Source: Gammaproteobacteria bacterium
Lineage (GTDB): Bacteria; Pseudomonadota; Gammaproteobacteria; SZUA-140
DNA: 64,000 nucleotides
Assembly (NCBI GenBank): GCA_015491865.1
Contig: WFVD01000015.1
Coordinates: 62,001-126,000, forward strand
Direction of reading: 5' to 3'
Both the position numbers and the translations under genes were made by a program. The first letter of the stretch is position 1, and each line of letters opens with the position of its first letter. Shown piece after piece: positions 11,851 to 21,718 of this stretch. The notes under the pieces were generated by a model, which was given only the letters and a program-made list of their open reading frames with translations, was not told the DNA's origin and searched no databases.

Positions 11851-11884
11851 CGCTGCCGTGCACCGATGTTGATGCATGGCAGCG
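11851..11884 (+). terminator. Hairpin after nuoN, possible operon end
   Basis: An inverted repeat has 12-bp arms, CGCTGCCGTGCA (11851-11862) and TGCATGGCAGCG (11873-11884), with one G-T wobble and a 10-base loop. It directly follows the nuo operon. There is no T-run after it, so it is not a canonical intrinsic terminator. It may stabilise the 3' end or act with Rho. Confidence 0.45.
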
Positions 11885-11978
11885 TCACTAGCCATATGCA
11901 GGTCAGGGATACATCTGATCTGTTCTGCCTGTTATGATATTGTGGCGAGATGTAGTGCTGCTTGAGTGACCAAAATAG

Positions 11979-12731
11979 ATGCGAATTTTAATCAGTAACG
12001 ACGATGGCTACCAGGCAGCTGGCATCCGCCATCTCAATCGCGCGCTTGCCGAGCTGGCAGAGACCACTGTTGTTGCCCCAGACCGCGACCGTAGCGGAGC
12101 CAGTAACTCTCTGACACTAGACCAGCCACTGCGCGTTACCCGCAGTGATAACGGCTTTTATTCCATTAATGGAACCCCGACCGACTGTGTTCATCTCGCG
12201 ATCACCGGGCTGCTTGCAACTGAGCCCGACATGGTGGTTTCCGGAATTAACAATGGTGCAAATCTGGGTGACGATGTGCTCTATTCAGGCACCGTTGCTG
12301 CGGCGATCGAAGGGCGTTTTCTTGGTCTGCCAACTATCGCAATCTCACTGAGCAGGCACAACCCGGCGCACTTTGAAACGGCCGCACGTGTTGCACAGCA
12401 GCTGGTTGTGCAGCTGTGCGACCACCCACTGGATTCCAACACCATTCTTAATGTCAATGTACCTGACCTCCCATGGGATAAGCTGACGGGTTTCAAGGTA
12501 ACACGTCTCGGCCATCGCCATAAGGCAGAACCGGTGATTCGTGAAGAAGATCCACGCGGGCGCGACATCTACTGGATAGGGCCGGCGGGCGCGGAGCAGG
12601 ATGCTGGTCCCGGTACCGATTTTTATGCGATCAATGAAGGTTATGTCTCAATCACACCACTGCAGGTCGATCTCACCAACCACAATGCGCTTGCGACCGT
12701 GAGTGACTGGGCTAAAAGGATAAGCTGTTAA
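11979..12731 (+). CDS. surE: 5'-nucleotidase SurE
   Basis: A 250-residue, metal-dependent nucleoside monophosphate phosphatase linked to stationary-phase survival. The metal-binding Asp pair is D8-D9 in ISNDDG, and Ser39 in [12 protein letters not shown] and the INNGANLG segment complete the site. Length is normal. The stop TAA shares its last base with the pcm ATG, so the two genes are translationally coupled. Confidence 0.97.
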   Translation: MRILISNDDGYQAAGIRHLNRALAELAETTVVAPDRDRSGASNSLTLDQPLRVTRSDNGFYSINGTPTDCVHLAITGLLATEPDMVVSGINNGANLGDDVLYSGTVAAAIEGRFLGLPTIAISLSRHNPAHFETAARVAQQLVVQLCDHPLDSNTILNVNVPDLPWDKLTGFKVTRLGHRHKAEPVIREEDPRGRDIYWIGPAGAEQDAGPGTDFYAINEGYVSITPLQVDLTNHNALATVSDWAKRISC

Positions 12732-13390
12732 TGTCTCGTCACCAGGGCATCGGTATGACATCGCAACGCACGCGTGATCGCCTCATCACTCGTCTTGAAC
12801 GCGAAGGGATCAAAAGTATCGAGGTGTTAGATGCGATGCGCGCCATACCGCGCCACATCTTTGTCGATGAAGCGCTTGCAAGCCGCGCCTATGAAGATAC
12901 GGCGCTGCCGATCGGTTTTAGCCAGACCATCTCTCAGCCGTATGTCGTAGCAAAAATGACCGAAGTGCTGCTGCTGAGTGGTCCACTCAATAAAGTGCTG
13001 GAGATCGGCACCGGTTCCGGCTATCAGGCGGCGATACTCGCACTACTGGCCAAAGAGGTCTATAGCATTGAACGCATTGAAGCGCTACTGAGACAGGCCC
13101 GAGCACGTTTTCAGGAGCTAAAACTGCGTAACATTCGGCTTAAATTTGATGATGGTACCGTTGGTTGGCCCGAGTACGGCCCCTATGATGGCATCATCGC
13201 CACAGCTGCGCCGTTAGAGGTGCCGATGCCACTGCTGGAGCAGCTCACCCTCGGTGGTCGTCTGATCATTCCGATCGGCAAGCAGGGGGTGCAAAACCTG
13301 ATGCTTTATACCCGTACCCATGAAGGTGTCGAAGAGGAGTTCATCGAGCAGGTGAGTTTTGTACCGATGTTAAGTGGACAAAAGAGGTAG
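12731..13390 (+). CDS. pcm: Protein-L-isoaspartate O-methyltransferase
   Basis: A 219-residue SAM-dependent enzyme that methylates isoaspartyl residues to start repair of aged proteins. The SAM motif EIGTGSGYQAAILA, the YEDTALPIGFSQTISQP substrate-site segment and the post-motif IIATAAP are all present. An in-frame ATG at 12755 is an alternative start, but the ATG overlapping the surE stop fits coupled translation. Confidence 0.96.
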   Translation: MSRHQGIGMTSQRTRDRLITRLEREGIKSIEVLDAMRAIPRHIFVDEALASRAYEDTALPIGFSQTISQPYVVAKMTEVLLLSGPLNKVLEIGTGSGYQAAILALLAKEVYSIERIEALLRQARARFQELKLRNIRLKFDDGTVGWPEYGPYDGIIATAAPLEVPMPLLEQLTLGGRLIIPIGKQGVQNLMLYTRTHEGVEEEFIEQVSFVPMLSGQKR

Positions 13391-13399
13391 TCATCAATC

Positions 13400-13981
13400 A
13401 TGAAAATCTTCAGCTATCTTTATGACAAGGTGATGGTCTGGGCGGCACACCCACGATCACCTTATTACCTTTCAGCGTTAAGCTTTGCCGAATCCTCTTT
13501 TTTTCCGATCCCACCGGATGCGATGCTGGCTCCGATGGTACTCGCGAAACGTTCAAAGGCGTGGTTTTATGCCTTGATCACCACCATCGCCTCAGCACTC
13601 GGAGGGGCGTTTGGGTATCTCATCGGCTATTTCGCGTTTGATGCGATTGCACCACTGATTCAGGAGACTCACTACTGGGCAAGCTATGAAATCGCAACAG
13701 AGTGGTTTCAGAAGTGGGGGGTCTGGGTGGTCTTTATCGCCGGTTTTTCGCCCATTCCGTATAAGGTATTCACGCTCGCGGCGGGCGCGGTGTCGATGGC
13801 ATTTCTACCATTTCTGATCTGTTCTATTGTTGGACGTGGCTTGCGTTTTTTTCTCGTAGCCGGCCTGATCTACTGGGGAGGAGAGCGGATGGAAAAAGTG
13901 CTGCGAGCCTACGTCGATCGTATCGGCTGGGCAGTGATCATTCTGGCGGTTGTGGTGTATGCTGTGGTTCAGTTGACCTGA
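13400..13981 (+). CDS. YqaA-type VTT (DedA-like) inner-membrane protein
   Basis: A 193-residue polytopic protein of the SNARE-associated/VTT family, YqaA branch. The motif SFAESSFFPIPPDAM near residue 30 and the segment AGFSPIPYKVFTLAAG in the second half are the membrane re-entrant signatures of the family. About four to five hydrophobic segments follow. Family members are thought to act in lipid or membrane homeostasis, but no reaction is proven for this branch. It lies between pcm and nlpD, a common position in gamma- and betaproteobacteria. Confidence 0.88.
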   Translation: MKIFSYLYDKVMVWAAHPRSPYYLSALSFAESSFFPIPPDAMLAPMVLAKRSKAWFYALITTIASALGGAFGYLIGYFAFDAIAPLIQETHYWASYEIATEWFQKWGVWVVFIAGFSPIPYKVFTLAAGAVSMAFLPFLICSIVGRGLRFFLVAGLIYWGGERMEKVLRAYVDRIGWAVIILAVVVYAVVQLT

Positions 13982-14013
13982 AGTACTTTCCCCTGCGAGA
14001 CTCTTTGAGTGTG

Positions 14014-14739
14014 ATGGCGATGAAGGGTTATGACCTGAACACAGTACTCCTGATGTTACTGGTGCTCTCTGTTGCGGGCTGCGGTTCGCTTATACATTAC
14101 AAAGTACAGCAGGGTGACTCCCTCTACTCTATCGGCTGGCGTTACGGAAAGGATCCAAAACAGATTGCTGAGTGGAATAATCTAAAAGCCCCTTACGTAA
14201 TCCACGAAGGGCAGATGTTGCGCATCGCTCCACCGCCTGATCAAGCAAATCCTGCAACGATAGAGGCCGTACGTAGCAGAGAGGCAACAGCTACAGTGGC
14301 AACTAGTCAACGCTCAACAGGCAGCCCAACGCCGCAGAAATCACCACCCACCAGTATAGGGATGGGACCTATCGTATGGGGATGGCCTGCAGAGGGAGCG
14401 CTGATCAGCACATTTTCAGCTAAAAAACTGGGCCGCAACGGGATCGATATTGGGGGTAAAATGGGCGCCCCTGTTCGTGCGGCTGCCCGTGGTAAAGTGG
14501 TCTACAGTGGTAATGGCCTAAGCAGCTATGGCAATCTGCTGATCATCAAACACAACGAAAGCTTTCTTAGTGCCTATGCACACAACGACAGGTTACTCGT
14601 AGAAGAGGGTGAGTTAGTGAAGCAGGGGCAGAAGATCGCCTCAATGGGGGCAACAGGGAGCGAGCGGGTAATGCTGCATTTCGAGATACGCTATAACGGC
14701 AAACCGGTTGACCCACAGCGATACCTTCCCAAACGTTAG
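14014..14739 (+). CDS. nlpD: Lipoprotein NlpD, LysM plus degenerate LytM/M23 domain
   Basis: An outer-membrane lipoprotein that in other gammaproteobacteria activates the amidase AmiC during cell separation. With the ATG at 14014 it is 241 residues and has a lipobox LSVAGC (Cys23), a LysM domain (about 30-75), a Ser/Pro/Thr linker and a C-terminal M23 domain. The M23 domain is catalytically degenerate: the usual first His is Asn in NGIDIGG, as in E. coli NlpD. TTG 14005, GTG 14011 and ATG 14020 are alternative starts, and no ribosome-binding site decides between them. rpoS, which normally follows, is absent. Confidence 0.92.
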   Translation: MAMKGYDLNTVLLMLLVLSVAGCGSLIHYKVQQGDSLYSIGWRYGKDPKQIAEWNNLKAPYVIHEGQMLRIAPPPDQANPATIEAVRSREATATVATSQRSTGSPTPQKSPPTSIGMGPIVWGWPAEGALISTFSAKKLGRNGIDIGGKMGAPVRAAARGKVVYSGNGLSSYGNLLIIKHNESFLSAYAHNDRLLVEEGELVKQGQKIASMGATGSERVMLHFEIRYNGKPVDPQRYLPKR

Positions 14740-14760
14740 GGGGCCACTGGTTAATAGCTG

Positions 14761-15153
14761 TTATTGCACCGCTTCGATGTACTGAAAGCTATATTCAGAG
14801 AGGGCTGCTCCCGCACCGTCAACTACCACCACGGACCACTTGCCGGTCCAGCCTGGCAGCAGTGTTTTGCTGGAGTTCACCCGCCAGCGGGGACCACCGA
14901 CATTAAAGCTGATTTCTGCCATGACCTTACCGGCGTAGATCCAGCGGTGGGTGATGGTCTCGCCCTGTAGGTCACGCAGTTCACTAAAAAAATAGACTTT
15001 ATTCACGTTATTGCCCAGCACCGTGATCTCATCGACGGGTTCACGCGCCTCGATGGCTGAGGTAAACTGCGCCCGCACCACTTCACCCGCAATGAGGTTC
15101 TGTAGTGGGCTTAGCAGCATCAATAGTGCCAGTAGTGTGTATCGTTTTTTCAT
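14761..15153 (-). CDS. Exported DUF2914 domain protein
   Basis: A 130-residue protein with a signal peptide (MKKRYTLLALLMLL..., cleavage likely after about residue 22) and one DUF2914 domain: VYFFSELRDLQGETITHRWIY, GPRWRVNSSKTLLPGWTGKW and VVVVD. The domain is predicted to be a small beta-sandwich. No function is known. It lies 15 bases behind valS with a strong AAAGGAGG ribosome-binding site, so it is probably the last gene of that transcript. It converges on nlpD. Confidence 0.85.
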   Translation of the reverse strand: MKKRYTLLALLMLLSPLQNLIAGEVVRAQFTSAIEAREPVDEITVLGNNVNKVYFFSELRDLQGETITHRWIYAGKVMAEISFNVGGPRWRVNSSKTLLPGWTGKWSVVVVDGAGAALSEYSFQYIEAVQ

Positions 15154-15168
15154 ACGGCCTCCTTTCGT

Positions 15169-17988
15169 TTACATCGCTTCGATACGTGCCAGTTGCTCTT
15201 TGAGTTTCGCTAGTGACGACTGGGTTTCAGCCAGTTTCTCCTGCTCTTTCTGGACAACGGCTGCCGGGGCTTTCTCCAGATAGTCTGGATTGGCAAGCTT
15301 TGCGCTCGTTCCCGTAAGACTCTTTTCTAGCTTGCCAATCTCTTTTTTGAGGCGCGCTTCTTCCGCCGCCTTGTCGATCAGACCCGCCATCGGAATCAGT
15401 ATTTTCATCTCACCCACCAGAGCGGTGGCCGACTCAGGAATGTCATCACTTTCAGTGAGTATCGTTACCGATTCCAGTTTCGCCAGCGTCATCAGAAAGT
15501 CGCGGTTGTTATCAAGACGGCTGATATCATCGGCGCTACCGTTCTGTAACAGGACTGGCAGAGGTTTACTCGGTGGGATGTTCATGCCGCTACGGATCTT
15601 GCGTACTCCTAGAATAGCCGCCATGAGCCACTCGATATCGCTTGTCGCCTGCCGGTCGATCTTGCGCTCATCCATCTCTGGGTAGGGCTGCAACATGATC
15701 GTTTCGCCTTCAATACCGACCAGCGGCGCAACACGTTGCCAGATCTCTTCGGTGATAAAAGGGATCACGGGGTGGGCCAGGCGCAGTATCGCTTCAAGTA
15801 CGGTTAACAGGGTCTGGCGGGTGCCGCGTAGTGCCGCTTCAGAGCTGTTGTCGGAGTAGAGAATCGGTTTGGAGAGTTCCAGATACCAGTCACAATACTC
15901 ATTCCAGGTGAACTCATAGAGGGTCTGCGCAGCGTGGTCGAAGCGGTAATGCTCAATCGAGTTCTGTATCTGCTGCGAGACAATCTGCAGCCGTGAGGTG
16001 ATCCAGCGATCCGGCAGGCTTAGCTCAACCGTTTGACCGAGGCCGATCGCTTTCTCTTCGGTGTTCATCAGCACATAACGCGCCGCATTCCACAACTTGT
16101 TGCAGAAGTTGCGATAACCTTCAACGCGGTTGAGGTCAAACTTGATATCGCGCCCGGTCGAAGCGAGGGCGGCAAAGGTGAAGCGCAGCGCATCGGTACC
16201 GAAGGCGGGGATGCCATCGGGGAACTCCTTGCGGGTCTGTTTTTCAATCTTCCTGGCTAACTGCGGCTGCATCATACCGCTGGTGCGTTTGCTGACCAGC
16301 GCCTCCAGCTCGATACCATCGATCAGGTCAATCGGGTCGAGTACGTTGCCTTTCGATTTAGACATCTTCTGCCCAAAGGAGTCACGCACCAGCCCGTGAA
16401 TATAGATATCTTTGAACGGCACCTGGCCATCCATGAATTTCATCCCCATCATAATCATGCGGGCAACCCAGAAGAAGATGATGTCGAAGCCGGTGACTAA
16501 TACCTGAGTCGGGTAGAAGTTTTTCAGTCGTTCGCTATTGTCAGGCCAGCCAAGGGTAGAGAAGGGCCAGAGTGCGGAGCTGAACCAGGTGTCGAGAACA
16601 TCTTCGTCCTGACGCAGCACCACATCAGCGCCAAGATTATGTTTGTTTCGCACCTCACTTTCAGAGCGGCCGACATAGATGTCACCCTGTTCGTCATACC
16701 ACGCCGGAATACGGTGCCCCCACCAGATCTGGCGTGAGATGCACCAGTCTTCGATGTTGTTCATCCATTCAAAGTAGGTGTTCTTCCAGTTGTCGGGGAT
16801 AAACCGGATATCACCCTCTTTGACCGCCTGGATCGCCGGCGCGGCAAGGGGGGCTACTTTGACATACCACTGATCGGTCAGGAACGGTTCGATTACTGCA
16901 CCGGAACGGTCACCGCGAGGCACCATTAGTTTGTGCGCTTTGGTTTCTCCCAGCAGGCTGTTTTCGCCCAGTAGCTCAATGACGAGTTTGCGCGCTTCAA
17001 AACGGTCCAGGCCATGAAATTCGGCGGGGATCAGTTCGCCATGTTGATCGTCGCTGCCGATGATCGCCGCATCGATGGTGAAGATGTTAATCAGGCCACC
17101 ACTGGGCAGGGCGGCAATCGCCGACTCATCACGATGGTTACGCCACACCGCGTAATCGTTGAAGTCATGTGCGGGGGTGATCTTGACGCAACCCGTACCG
17201 AAGGCCGGGTCGACATAGTCATCGGCGATAATCGGAATCAGGCGGTCGGTAAAAGGGAGCTTCACCTGCTGGCCCACTAGATGGGCGTAGCGCTCATCAC
17301 CAGGATGTACCGCAACAGCAGCATCGCCCAGCATGGTCTCGGGGCGAGTGGTCGCGACAACCAGGTGGCCGCTGCCATCTGCCAGCGGGTAGCGCATGTG
17401 CCACATATAGCCATCCTCTTCTGTGGAGAGTACCTCCAGATCCGAGACGGCGGTGTGGAGTTTGGGATCCCAGTTCACCAGACGTTTACCGCGGTAGATC
17501 AACCCCTCTTCGTGCAGCTTTACAAAGACCTCCTTGACCGCCTCAGAGAGGCCTTCGTCCATCGTAAAACGTTCATGCTGCCAGTCGAGCGAAGAGCCAA
17601 GACGACGCAGCTGCTGGGTGATTGCGCCACCCGATTGATCTTTCCACTCCCACACCTTGTCGATAAAGGCGTCGCGCCCCAGGTCGTGGCGCGTCCTGCC
17701 TTCGGCGGCCAGCTGACGCTCAACCACCATCTGTGTCGCGATCCCGGCGTGATCAGTGCCGGGTTGCCACAGGGTGTCGTGCCCCTTCATGCGGTGGTAG
17801 CGGGTGAGTAGATCCATCACCGTGTTGTTGAAGCCGTGCCCCATGTGGAGGCTGCCGGTGACGTTGGGGGGTGGGATCATGATGCAGTAGGGATTTTCAC
17901 CACTACCAGAGGGAGAAAAATAGCCCTCTTTCTCCCAGGTTTCATACCACTGTTGCTCGATCGCGTGCGGGGTGTAGGTCTTTTCCAT
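15169..17988 (-). CDS. valS: Valyl-tRNA synthetase
   Basis: A 939-residue class I aminoacyl-tRNA synthetase that charges tRNA-Val. The HIGH-type motif is HMGH in [12 protein letters not shown] near residue 45, and the KMSKS motif is [12 protein letters not shown] near residue 550. The editing (CP1) domain lies between them. The anticodon-binding domain and a C-terminal coiled coil (about residues 870-939) that contacts the tRNA complete the protein. A promoter-like palindrome lies upstream at 18027-18043. Confidence 0.98.
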   Translation of the reverse strand: MEKTYTPHAIEQQWYETWEKEGYFSPSGSGENPYCIMIPPPNVTGSLHMGHGFNNTVMDLLTRYHRMKGHDTLWQPGTDHAGIATQMVVERQLAAEGRTRHDLGRDAFIDKVWEWKDQSGGAITQQLRRLGSSLDWQHERFTMDEGLSEAVKEVFVKLHEEGLIYRGKRLVNWDPKLHTAVSDLEVLSTEEDGYMWHMRYPLADGSGHLVVATTRPETMLGDAAVAVHPGDERYAHLVGQQVKLPFTDRLIPIIADDYVDPAFGTGCVKITPAHDFNDYAVWRNHRDESAIAALPSGGLINIFTIDAAIIGSDDQHGELIPAEFHGLDRFEARKLVIELLGENSLLGETKAHKLMVPRGDRSGAVIEPFLTDQWYVKVAPLAAPAIQAVKEGDIRFIPDNWKNTYFEWMNNIEDWCISRQIWWGHRIPAWYDEQGDIYVGRSESEVRNKHNLGADVVLRQDEDVLDTWFSSALWPFSTLGWPDNSERLKNFYPTQVLVTGFDIIFFWVARMIMMGMKFMDGQVPFKDIYIHGLVRDSFGQKMSKSKGNVLDPIDLIDGIELEALVSKRTSGMMQPQLARKIEKQTRKEFPDGIPAFGTDALRFTFAALASTGRDIKFDLNRVEGYRNFCNKLWNAARYVLMNTEEKAIGLGQTVELSLPDRWITSRLQIVSQQIQNSIEHYRFDHAAQTLYEFTWNEYCDWYLELSKPILYSDNSSEAALRGTRQTLLTVLEAILRLAHPVIPFITEEIWQRVAPLVGIEGETIMLQPYPEMDERKIDRQATSDIEWLMAAILGVRKIRSGMNIPPSKPLPVLLQNGSADDISRLDNNRDFLMTLAKLESVTILTESDDIPESATALVGEMKILIPMAGLIDKAAEEARLKKEIGKLEKSLTGTSAKLANPDYLEKAPAAVVQKEQEKLAETQSSLAKLKEQLARIEAM

Positions 17989-18026
17989 GGTGTTCCGTCT
18001 GTTGTAAAGCTCGAATCTGTTTGAAG

Positions 18027-18043
18027 TGCGCTATTGTAGCGCA
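18027..18043 (-). promoter_or_regulatory. Palindromic promoter-like element upstream of valS
   Basis: A perfect 7-bp inverted repeat (TGCGCTA, 3-base loop, TAGCGCA) contains TACAAT on the minus strand, 39 bases upstream of the valS start. The minus-strand string GCGCTACAATAGCGCACTT closely resembles the element GCGCTATAATCGCACTT upstream of tatD. It may be a -10 region embedded in a palindrome. No good -35 box was seen. Confidence 0.4.
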
Positions 18044-18112
18044 TCCGGGGATTGATCGGGAGCGAAGAACCGCCCTGGGAAGGCAGCCGTAAGGTGGCGC
18101 AGTGCTACTGTG

Positions 18113-18376
18113 TTAATCGTCGCTGGTTAGCTGTATATGCAGTTCATTGAGCTCACGTTCAACACGCTGCTGCATCTCTTTCTGTAGCTGTGCAATGGTC
18201 GCCTCAAAATCGGCACGCGCCTGATTGATGATGGCATCAATCTCAGCTTGCAGGGTCGAGCTGAGCAGCGATGGGCCCGGCTCCGCTGGTGCTGGGCTGG
18301 TCGCCTCTTTCACCACCGGCACCACAACATCTTTGAGTACAGGGATATTTTCCTCCAGGGACTGGTTATCAGGCAT
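18113..18376 (-). CDS. Small coiled-coil protein between holC and valS
   Basis: An 87-residue protein that starts one base after the holC stop. The frame is open further upstream inside holC, but the ATG at 18376 (MPDNQSLEEN) is the natural coupled start. The first half is Pro/Val/Glu-rich and probably disordered. The second half (STLQAEIDAIINQARADFEA to the end) is a charged amphipathic helix likely to form a coiled coil. Similar short proteins occur between holC and valS in related bacteria. No function is recognised. Confidence 0.72.
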   Translation of the reverse strand: MPDNQSLEENIPVLKDVVVPVVKEATSPAPAEPGPSLLSSTLQAEIDAIINQARADFEATIAQLQKEMQQRVERELNELHIQLTSDD

Positions 18377-18377
18377 C

Positions 18378-18824
18378 TTACGACTCCGGGATCTTATGGG
18401 TTTCGGGCTGGTAGCCGCGGTCACGGTAGAACTTGAAGCGCTCTCGCCCTGCCACCTTTAGCGTCTCTTCCTGATTGATTAATTCAGCGACACGTTCAAA
18501 GCGGCTAAAGAACCCCGGCACGGTGGGGGCAAGATTGATCAACACATCGCTATGGCTATGGAGCTCAGACGGGGTCTCGTCGCTATAGCCGATGAGAATT
18601 TGCGGCGCGCCACCTTGTGCCTCATCTTCAAGTGAATGGGGCAGGAAACTGCTCTCGTTGTAGCTCCATAGGAGGTCATCTAACTGCCTCGCCTGCTCAA
18701 CGGATGCGGTGTGCAGATAGAGGGTACGCCCCATTCTATAGATCTTTTCCGTCAGACGGCAGGCGAAAAACTCGCGCCCGTTAGGACGCTTATCAGGCAG
18801 TAGATAGAAATCAACACGGGTCAT
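18378..18824 (-). CDS. holC: DNA polymerase III subunit chi
   Basis: A 148-residue clamp-loader accessory subunit that joins the replisome to single-stranded DNA-binding protein. The typical N-terminus VDFYLLPD, the segment ACRLTEKIYRMGRTLYLHT and LINLAPTVPGFFSRFERVAE identify the family. It starts ten bases after pepA, and the pepA-holC-valS order is standard for gammaproteobacteria. No clear ribosome-binding site was seen. Confidence 0.94.
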   Translation of the reverse strand: MTRVDFYLLPDKRPNGREFFACRLTEKIYRMGRTLYLHTASVEQARQLDDLLWSYNESSFLPHSLEDEAQGGAPQILIGYSDETPSELHSHSDVLINLAPTVPGFFSRFERVAELINQEETLKVAGRERFKFYRDRGYQPETHKIPES

Positions 18825-18834
18825 TGGTAGTGTG

Positions 18835-20331
18835 TCAACTTTCGCATCTATCCAGAATATACTGCGTCAGCAGCGGAACAGGGCGCCCAGTCCCCCCTTT
18901 TTTCGCACCGGAATGCCATGCAGTACCGGCGATATCGAGATGGGCCCAGTTGTACGCGCTGGTAAAACGAGAGAGAAAACATGCCGCGGTGATGGTGCCT
19001 CCTTCGCGCCCACCGATATTGGCCATGTCGGCAAAGTTACTCTTCAGCTGTGCATCGTACTCCTCCCAGAGTGGTAGCTGCCAGCCGCGGTCGTTGCTGC
19101 TGTTACCGGCTGCCAGCAAGTCATTCACCAGCTCATCATCATTACCGAGAATGCCAGTCGCATGGCTACCAAGTGCCATCACGCAAGAGCCGGTGAGGGT
19201 AGCGATGTCGATCACAACGGCGGGCTTGAAGCGTTCACAGTAGGTGAGGGCATCACACAGAATCAGCCGCCCTTCCGCATCGGTATTCAGAATTTCAATG
19301 GTCTGACCAGACATGCTGGTGACTACATCGCCCGGTTTGCTGGCACTGCCATCGGGCATGTTTTCACAGGCCGGTACCACGCCGATGAGATTGATCGGTA
19401 GGCTCAGTTCATTAATGGTCGCCATTACGCCGAGCACACTGGCGGCACCACACATATCATATTTCATCTCATCCATTGCCGGGGATGGCTTGATTGAGAC
19501 GCCGCCGGAATCGAAGGTGACCCCTTTGCCAACCAGCACTATCGGCTGCTCGCCTTTTTTGCTGCCGCTGTAATTTAGTGTAATCAGCTTTGCCGGTTCA
19601 CGGCTGCCGCGTGTCACAGAGAGAAAGGAGCCCATCTTCAGGGTGGTCATCTGTTTTTCATCTAACACCGAAACTTTAAGTCTGCTATTTCCTTTAGCAA
19701 TCGCCCTGGCCTTGTTGGCAAGGTAGGTCGGAGTGCAGACATTACCGGGTAGATTGCCGAGGTCTTTGGTGATCGTCATGCCGTTGGCGATGGCAAGCCC
19801 CGTCTTCGCTGCGTTGCGACAGTGGCTACGGTTTGCGGTACCAGGAATATGGAAACTTACCTTTTTAAGAGCAGCGGCAGGGCGCTGGTTTTTTTTGCTC
19901 TTCATCGCTTCAAAACGGTAGAGCGCATCACAGGTGGCCTCGCACATCTGGCGGATCTTCCACGGCAGATCACGCCCACTTACCTTAATCTCACCAAGGT
20001 AGTTGACACACTCTTTGACGCCGATTTTATCGAGCGCGATGGTCGCCGCAGAGAGAACCTTGCGAAACTGCTGCTCATTCAGCGCTGCCTCTTTGCCACA
20101 CCCAACCAGTAACACCCTGTCGGCAGCGCTATTGGGGAGGGCATGAAGCAGCAGGGTTTCACCCTGTTTCCCTTTAATATCACCTTTTTTGAGAAGCTTG
20201 CCAATAAAACTACGGCTGATCTTATTGAGGTGTTTAGCAGAAGCGCTGAGTTTGCCAGCCTCATAGATGCCAACGACAAGGCATGCAGAGCGCTGTTTTC
20301 CAATGGTGCTGTTGATAATTTTAAAGTCCAT
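18835..20331 (-). CDS. pepA: Leucyl aminopeptidase (cytosol aminopeptidase, M17)
   Basis: A 498-residue hexameric di-metal aminopeptidase. The signature NTDAEGRLIL and the metal/Lys segment GKGVTFDSGGVSIKP are present in the C-terminal catalytic domain, and a macro-like N-terminal domain precedes it. The start at 20331 (MDFKIINS) is chosen over an upstream in-frame ATG because it has GGAGT six bases upstream and matches the family N-terminus. In some bacteria PepA also binds DNA. It is divergent from lptF. Confidence 0.97.
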   Translation of the reverse strand: MDFKIINSTIGKQRSACLVVGIYEAGKLSASAKHLNKISRSFIGKLLKKGDIKGKQGETLLLHALPNSAADRVLLVGCGKEAALNEQQFRKVLSAATIALDKIGVKECVNYLGEIKVSGRDLPWKIRQMCEATCDALYRFEAMKSKKNQRPAAALKKVSFHIPGTANRSHCRNAAKTGLAIANGMTITKDLGNLPGNVCTPTYLANKARAIAKGNSRLKVSVLDEKQMTTLKMGSFLSVTRGSREPAKLITLNYSGSKKGEQPIVLVGKGVTFDSGGVSIKPSPAMDEMKYDMCGAASVLGVMATINELSLPINLIGVVPACENMPDGSASKPGDVVTSMSGQTIEILNTDAEGRLILCDALTYCERFKPAVVIDIATLTGSCVMALGSHATGILGNDDELVNDLLAAGNSSNDRGWQLPLWEEYDAQLKSNFADMANIGGREGGTITAACFLSRFTSAYNWAHLDIAGTAWHSGAKKGGTGRPVPLLTQYILDRCES

Positions 20332-20549
20332 GAATACTCCTGCTATCTGTTTAGTCATCACGGAGAGTTGGCGTTAACCACTGCATTTGCCCAACATGGC
20401 CCCGTTTAGTTCCTTTAGGTTTGCCTGATGCGGTATGATGCAAGTGACCATATGCAAACCATTTCTAAAAAATTCTACATGAATCAAGCCGTTTTTACAC
20501 CGCCGATCACATTAATTAATCACTCATCACTACTGATTGGGCGAAAATA

Positions 20550-21713
20550 GTGATAATCAGTCGTTATATCCTGAAAGAGATAGGGATGACGTTGGCTGCA
20601 GTGGTCACAATCCTGTTGCTGATTTTTCTCAGTAACCGTTTTGTCTATTATCTCGCAGATGCCAGCACGGGTGCGCTTCCGAGTGATGTGATCGTGACGA
20701 TTTTGATGCTCAAGACGCTCGACGCGCTGGTCATTATATTACCGCTGGCACTTTTTTTATCTGTATTGATCACCTTTAGCCGACTCTATAAAGATAGTGA
20801 AATGGTGGCGATGCTGGCGTGCGGGGTGAGTATTGCTCGCATCTATAAAACCGTGTTGGTAGCCGCGCTACTGGTAGCGGTAATTGTATCGGTGATCACC
20901 TTCTATGTTGCCCCGTGGGCGACCGAGGAGAGCTACCGTATTCAGGATGAAGCGAAGGCGGAGGCAACCATTGCTGGTATTGCGTCGGGGCGATTTACAG
21001 CACCCGCAGGATCTGAAGGGGTTTTCTATGCTGAACATATTTCAGATGATCAGAGTGAACTGAAAGATCTGTTTATTCATCGTGAGCGTGATGGAAAACA
21101 GGTGGTGCTCTCCGCAAAAAGTGGCCGTTATTTTGTAAATGAAGAGAGTGGAGGTCGTTTTCTTGAATTACAGGATGGCTACCGTTACGAAGGGTTACCG
21201 GGTAGTTCTGATTTCGAAATTACCAAATATAAAATACATGCGGTCCGTATTGAAGAGCAGGAGGTGGTGCGTTCAGATCGAAAGCATAAGGCTTACCCTA
21301 CCAATGTGCTGTTAGACCCTGAGGCTCGACGCCAATTTGCAGAGCGATATCACAGGGATTTTGATGAACTGCGCCGTTATGATGCCGCCGAGCTTCAATG
21401 GCGTCTGGCAATGCCGCTGTCGACTATTTTACTGGCACTACTGGCTGTACCACTTAGCAAAACGAGCCCGAGACAGGGACGATATGCGAAGCTTTTTGTA
21501 GCGATTCTGGTCTATTTTATCTATAGCAATTTGATGGGTGTCGGCCGTACCTGGATCGAGCGCGAGGTGGTCGCACAAACGGTCGGCCTATGGTGGACCC
21601 ACGGCGCTATTTTACTGTTAACCGGGTTATTGCTTTATAAACAATACGGCATGAGCTGGCGGTATTCTCGAAAGAGTAGCCATGCCAGTAGCCACGCAGC
21701 AGGGAAAGGCTAA
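20550..21713 (+). CDS. lptF: LPS export ABC permease LptF
   Basis: A 387-residue inner-membrane permease that, with LptG and LptB, extracts lipopolysaccharide for transport to the outer membrane. The N-terminus SRYILKEIGMTLAAV, three N-terminal and three C-terminal helices and a large periplasmic beta-jellyroll domain (about residues 115-280) are as expected. The start is GTG with no obvious ribosome-binding site. It lies five bases before lptG. Confidence 0.95.
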   Translation: MIISRYILKEIGMTLAAVVTILLLIFLSNRFVYYLADASTGALPSDVIVTILMLKTLDALVIILPLALFLSVLITFSRLYKDSEMVAMLACGVSIARIYKTVLVAALLVAVIVSVITFYVAPWATEESYRIQDEAKAEATIAGIASGRFTAPAGSEGVFYAEHISDDQSELKDLFIHRERDGKQVVLSAKSGRYFVNEESGGRFLELQDGYRYEGLPGSSDFEITKYKIHAVRIEEQEVVRSDRKHKAYPTNVLLDPEARRQFAERYHRDFDELRRYDAAELQWRLAMPLSTILLALLAVPLSKTSPRQGRYAKLFVAILVYFIYSNLMGVGRTWIEREVVAQTVGLWWTHGAILLLTGLLLYKQYGMSWRYSRKSSHASSHAAGKG

Positions 21714-21718
21714 CGGCA

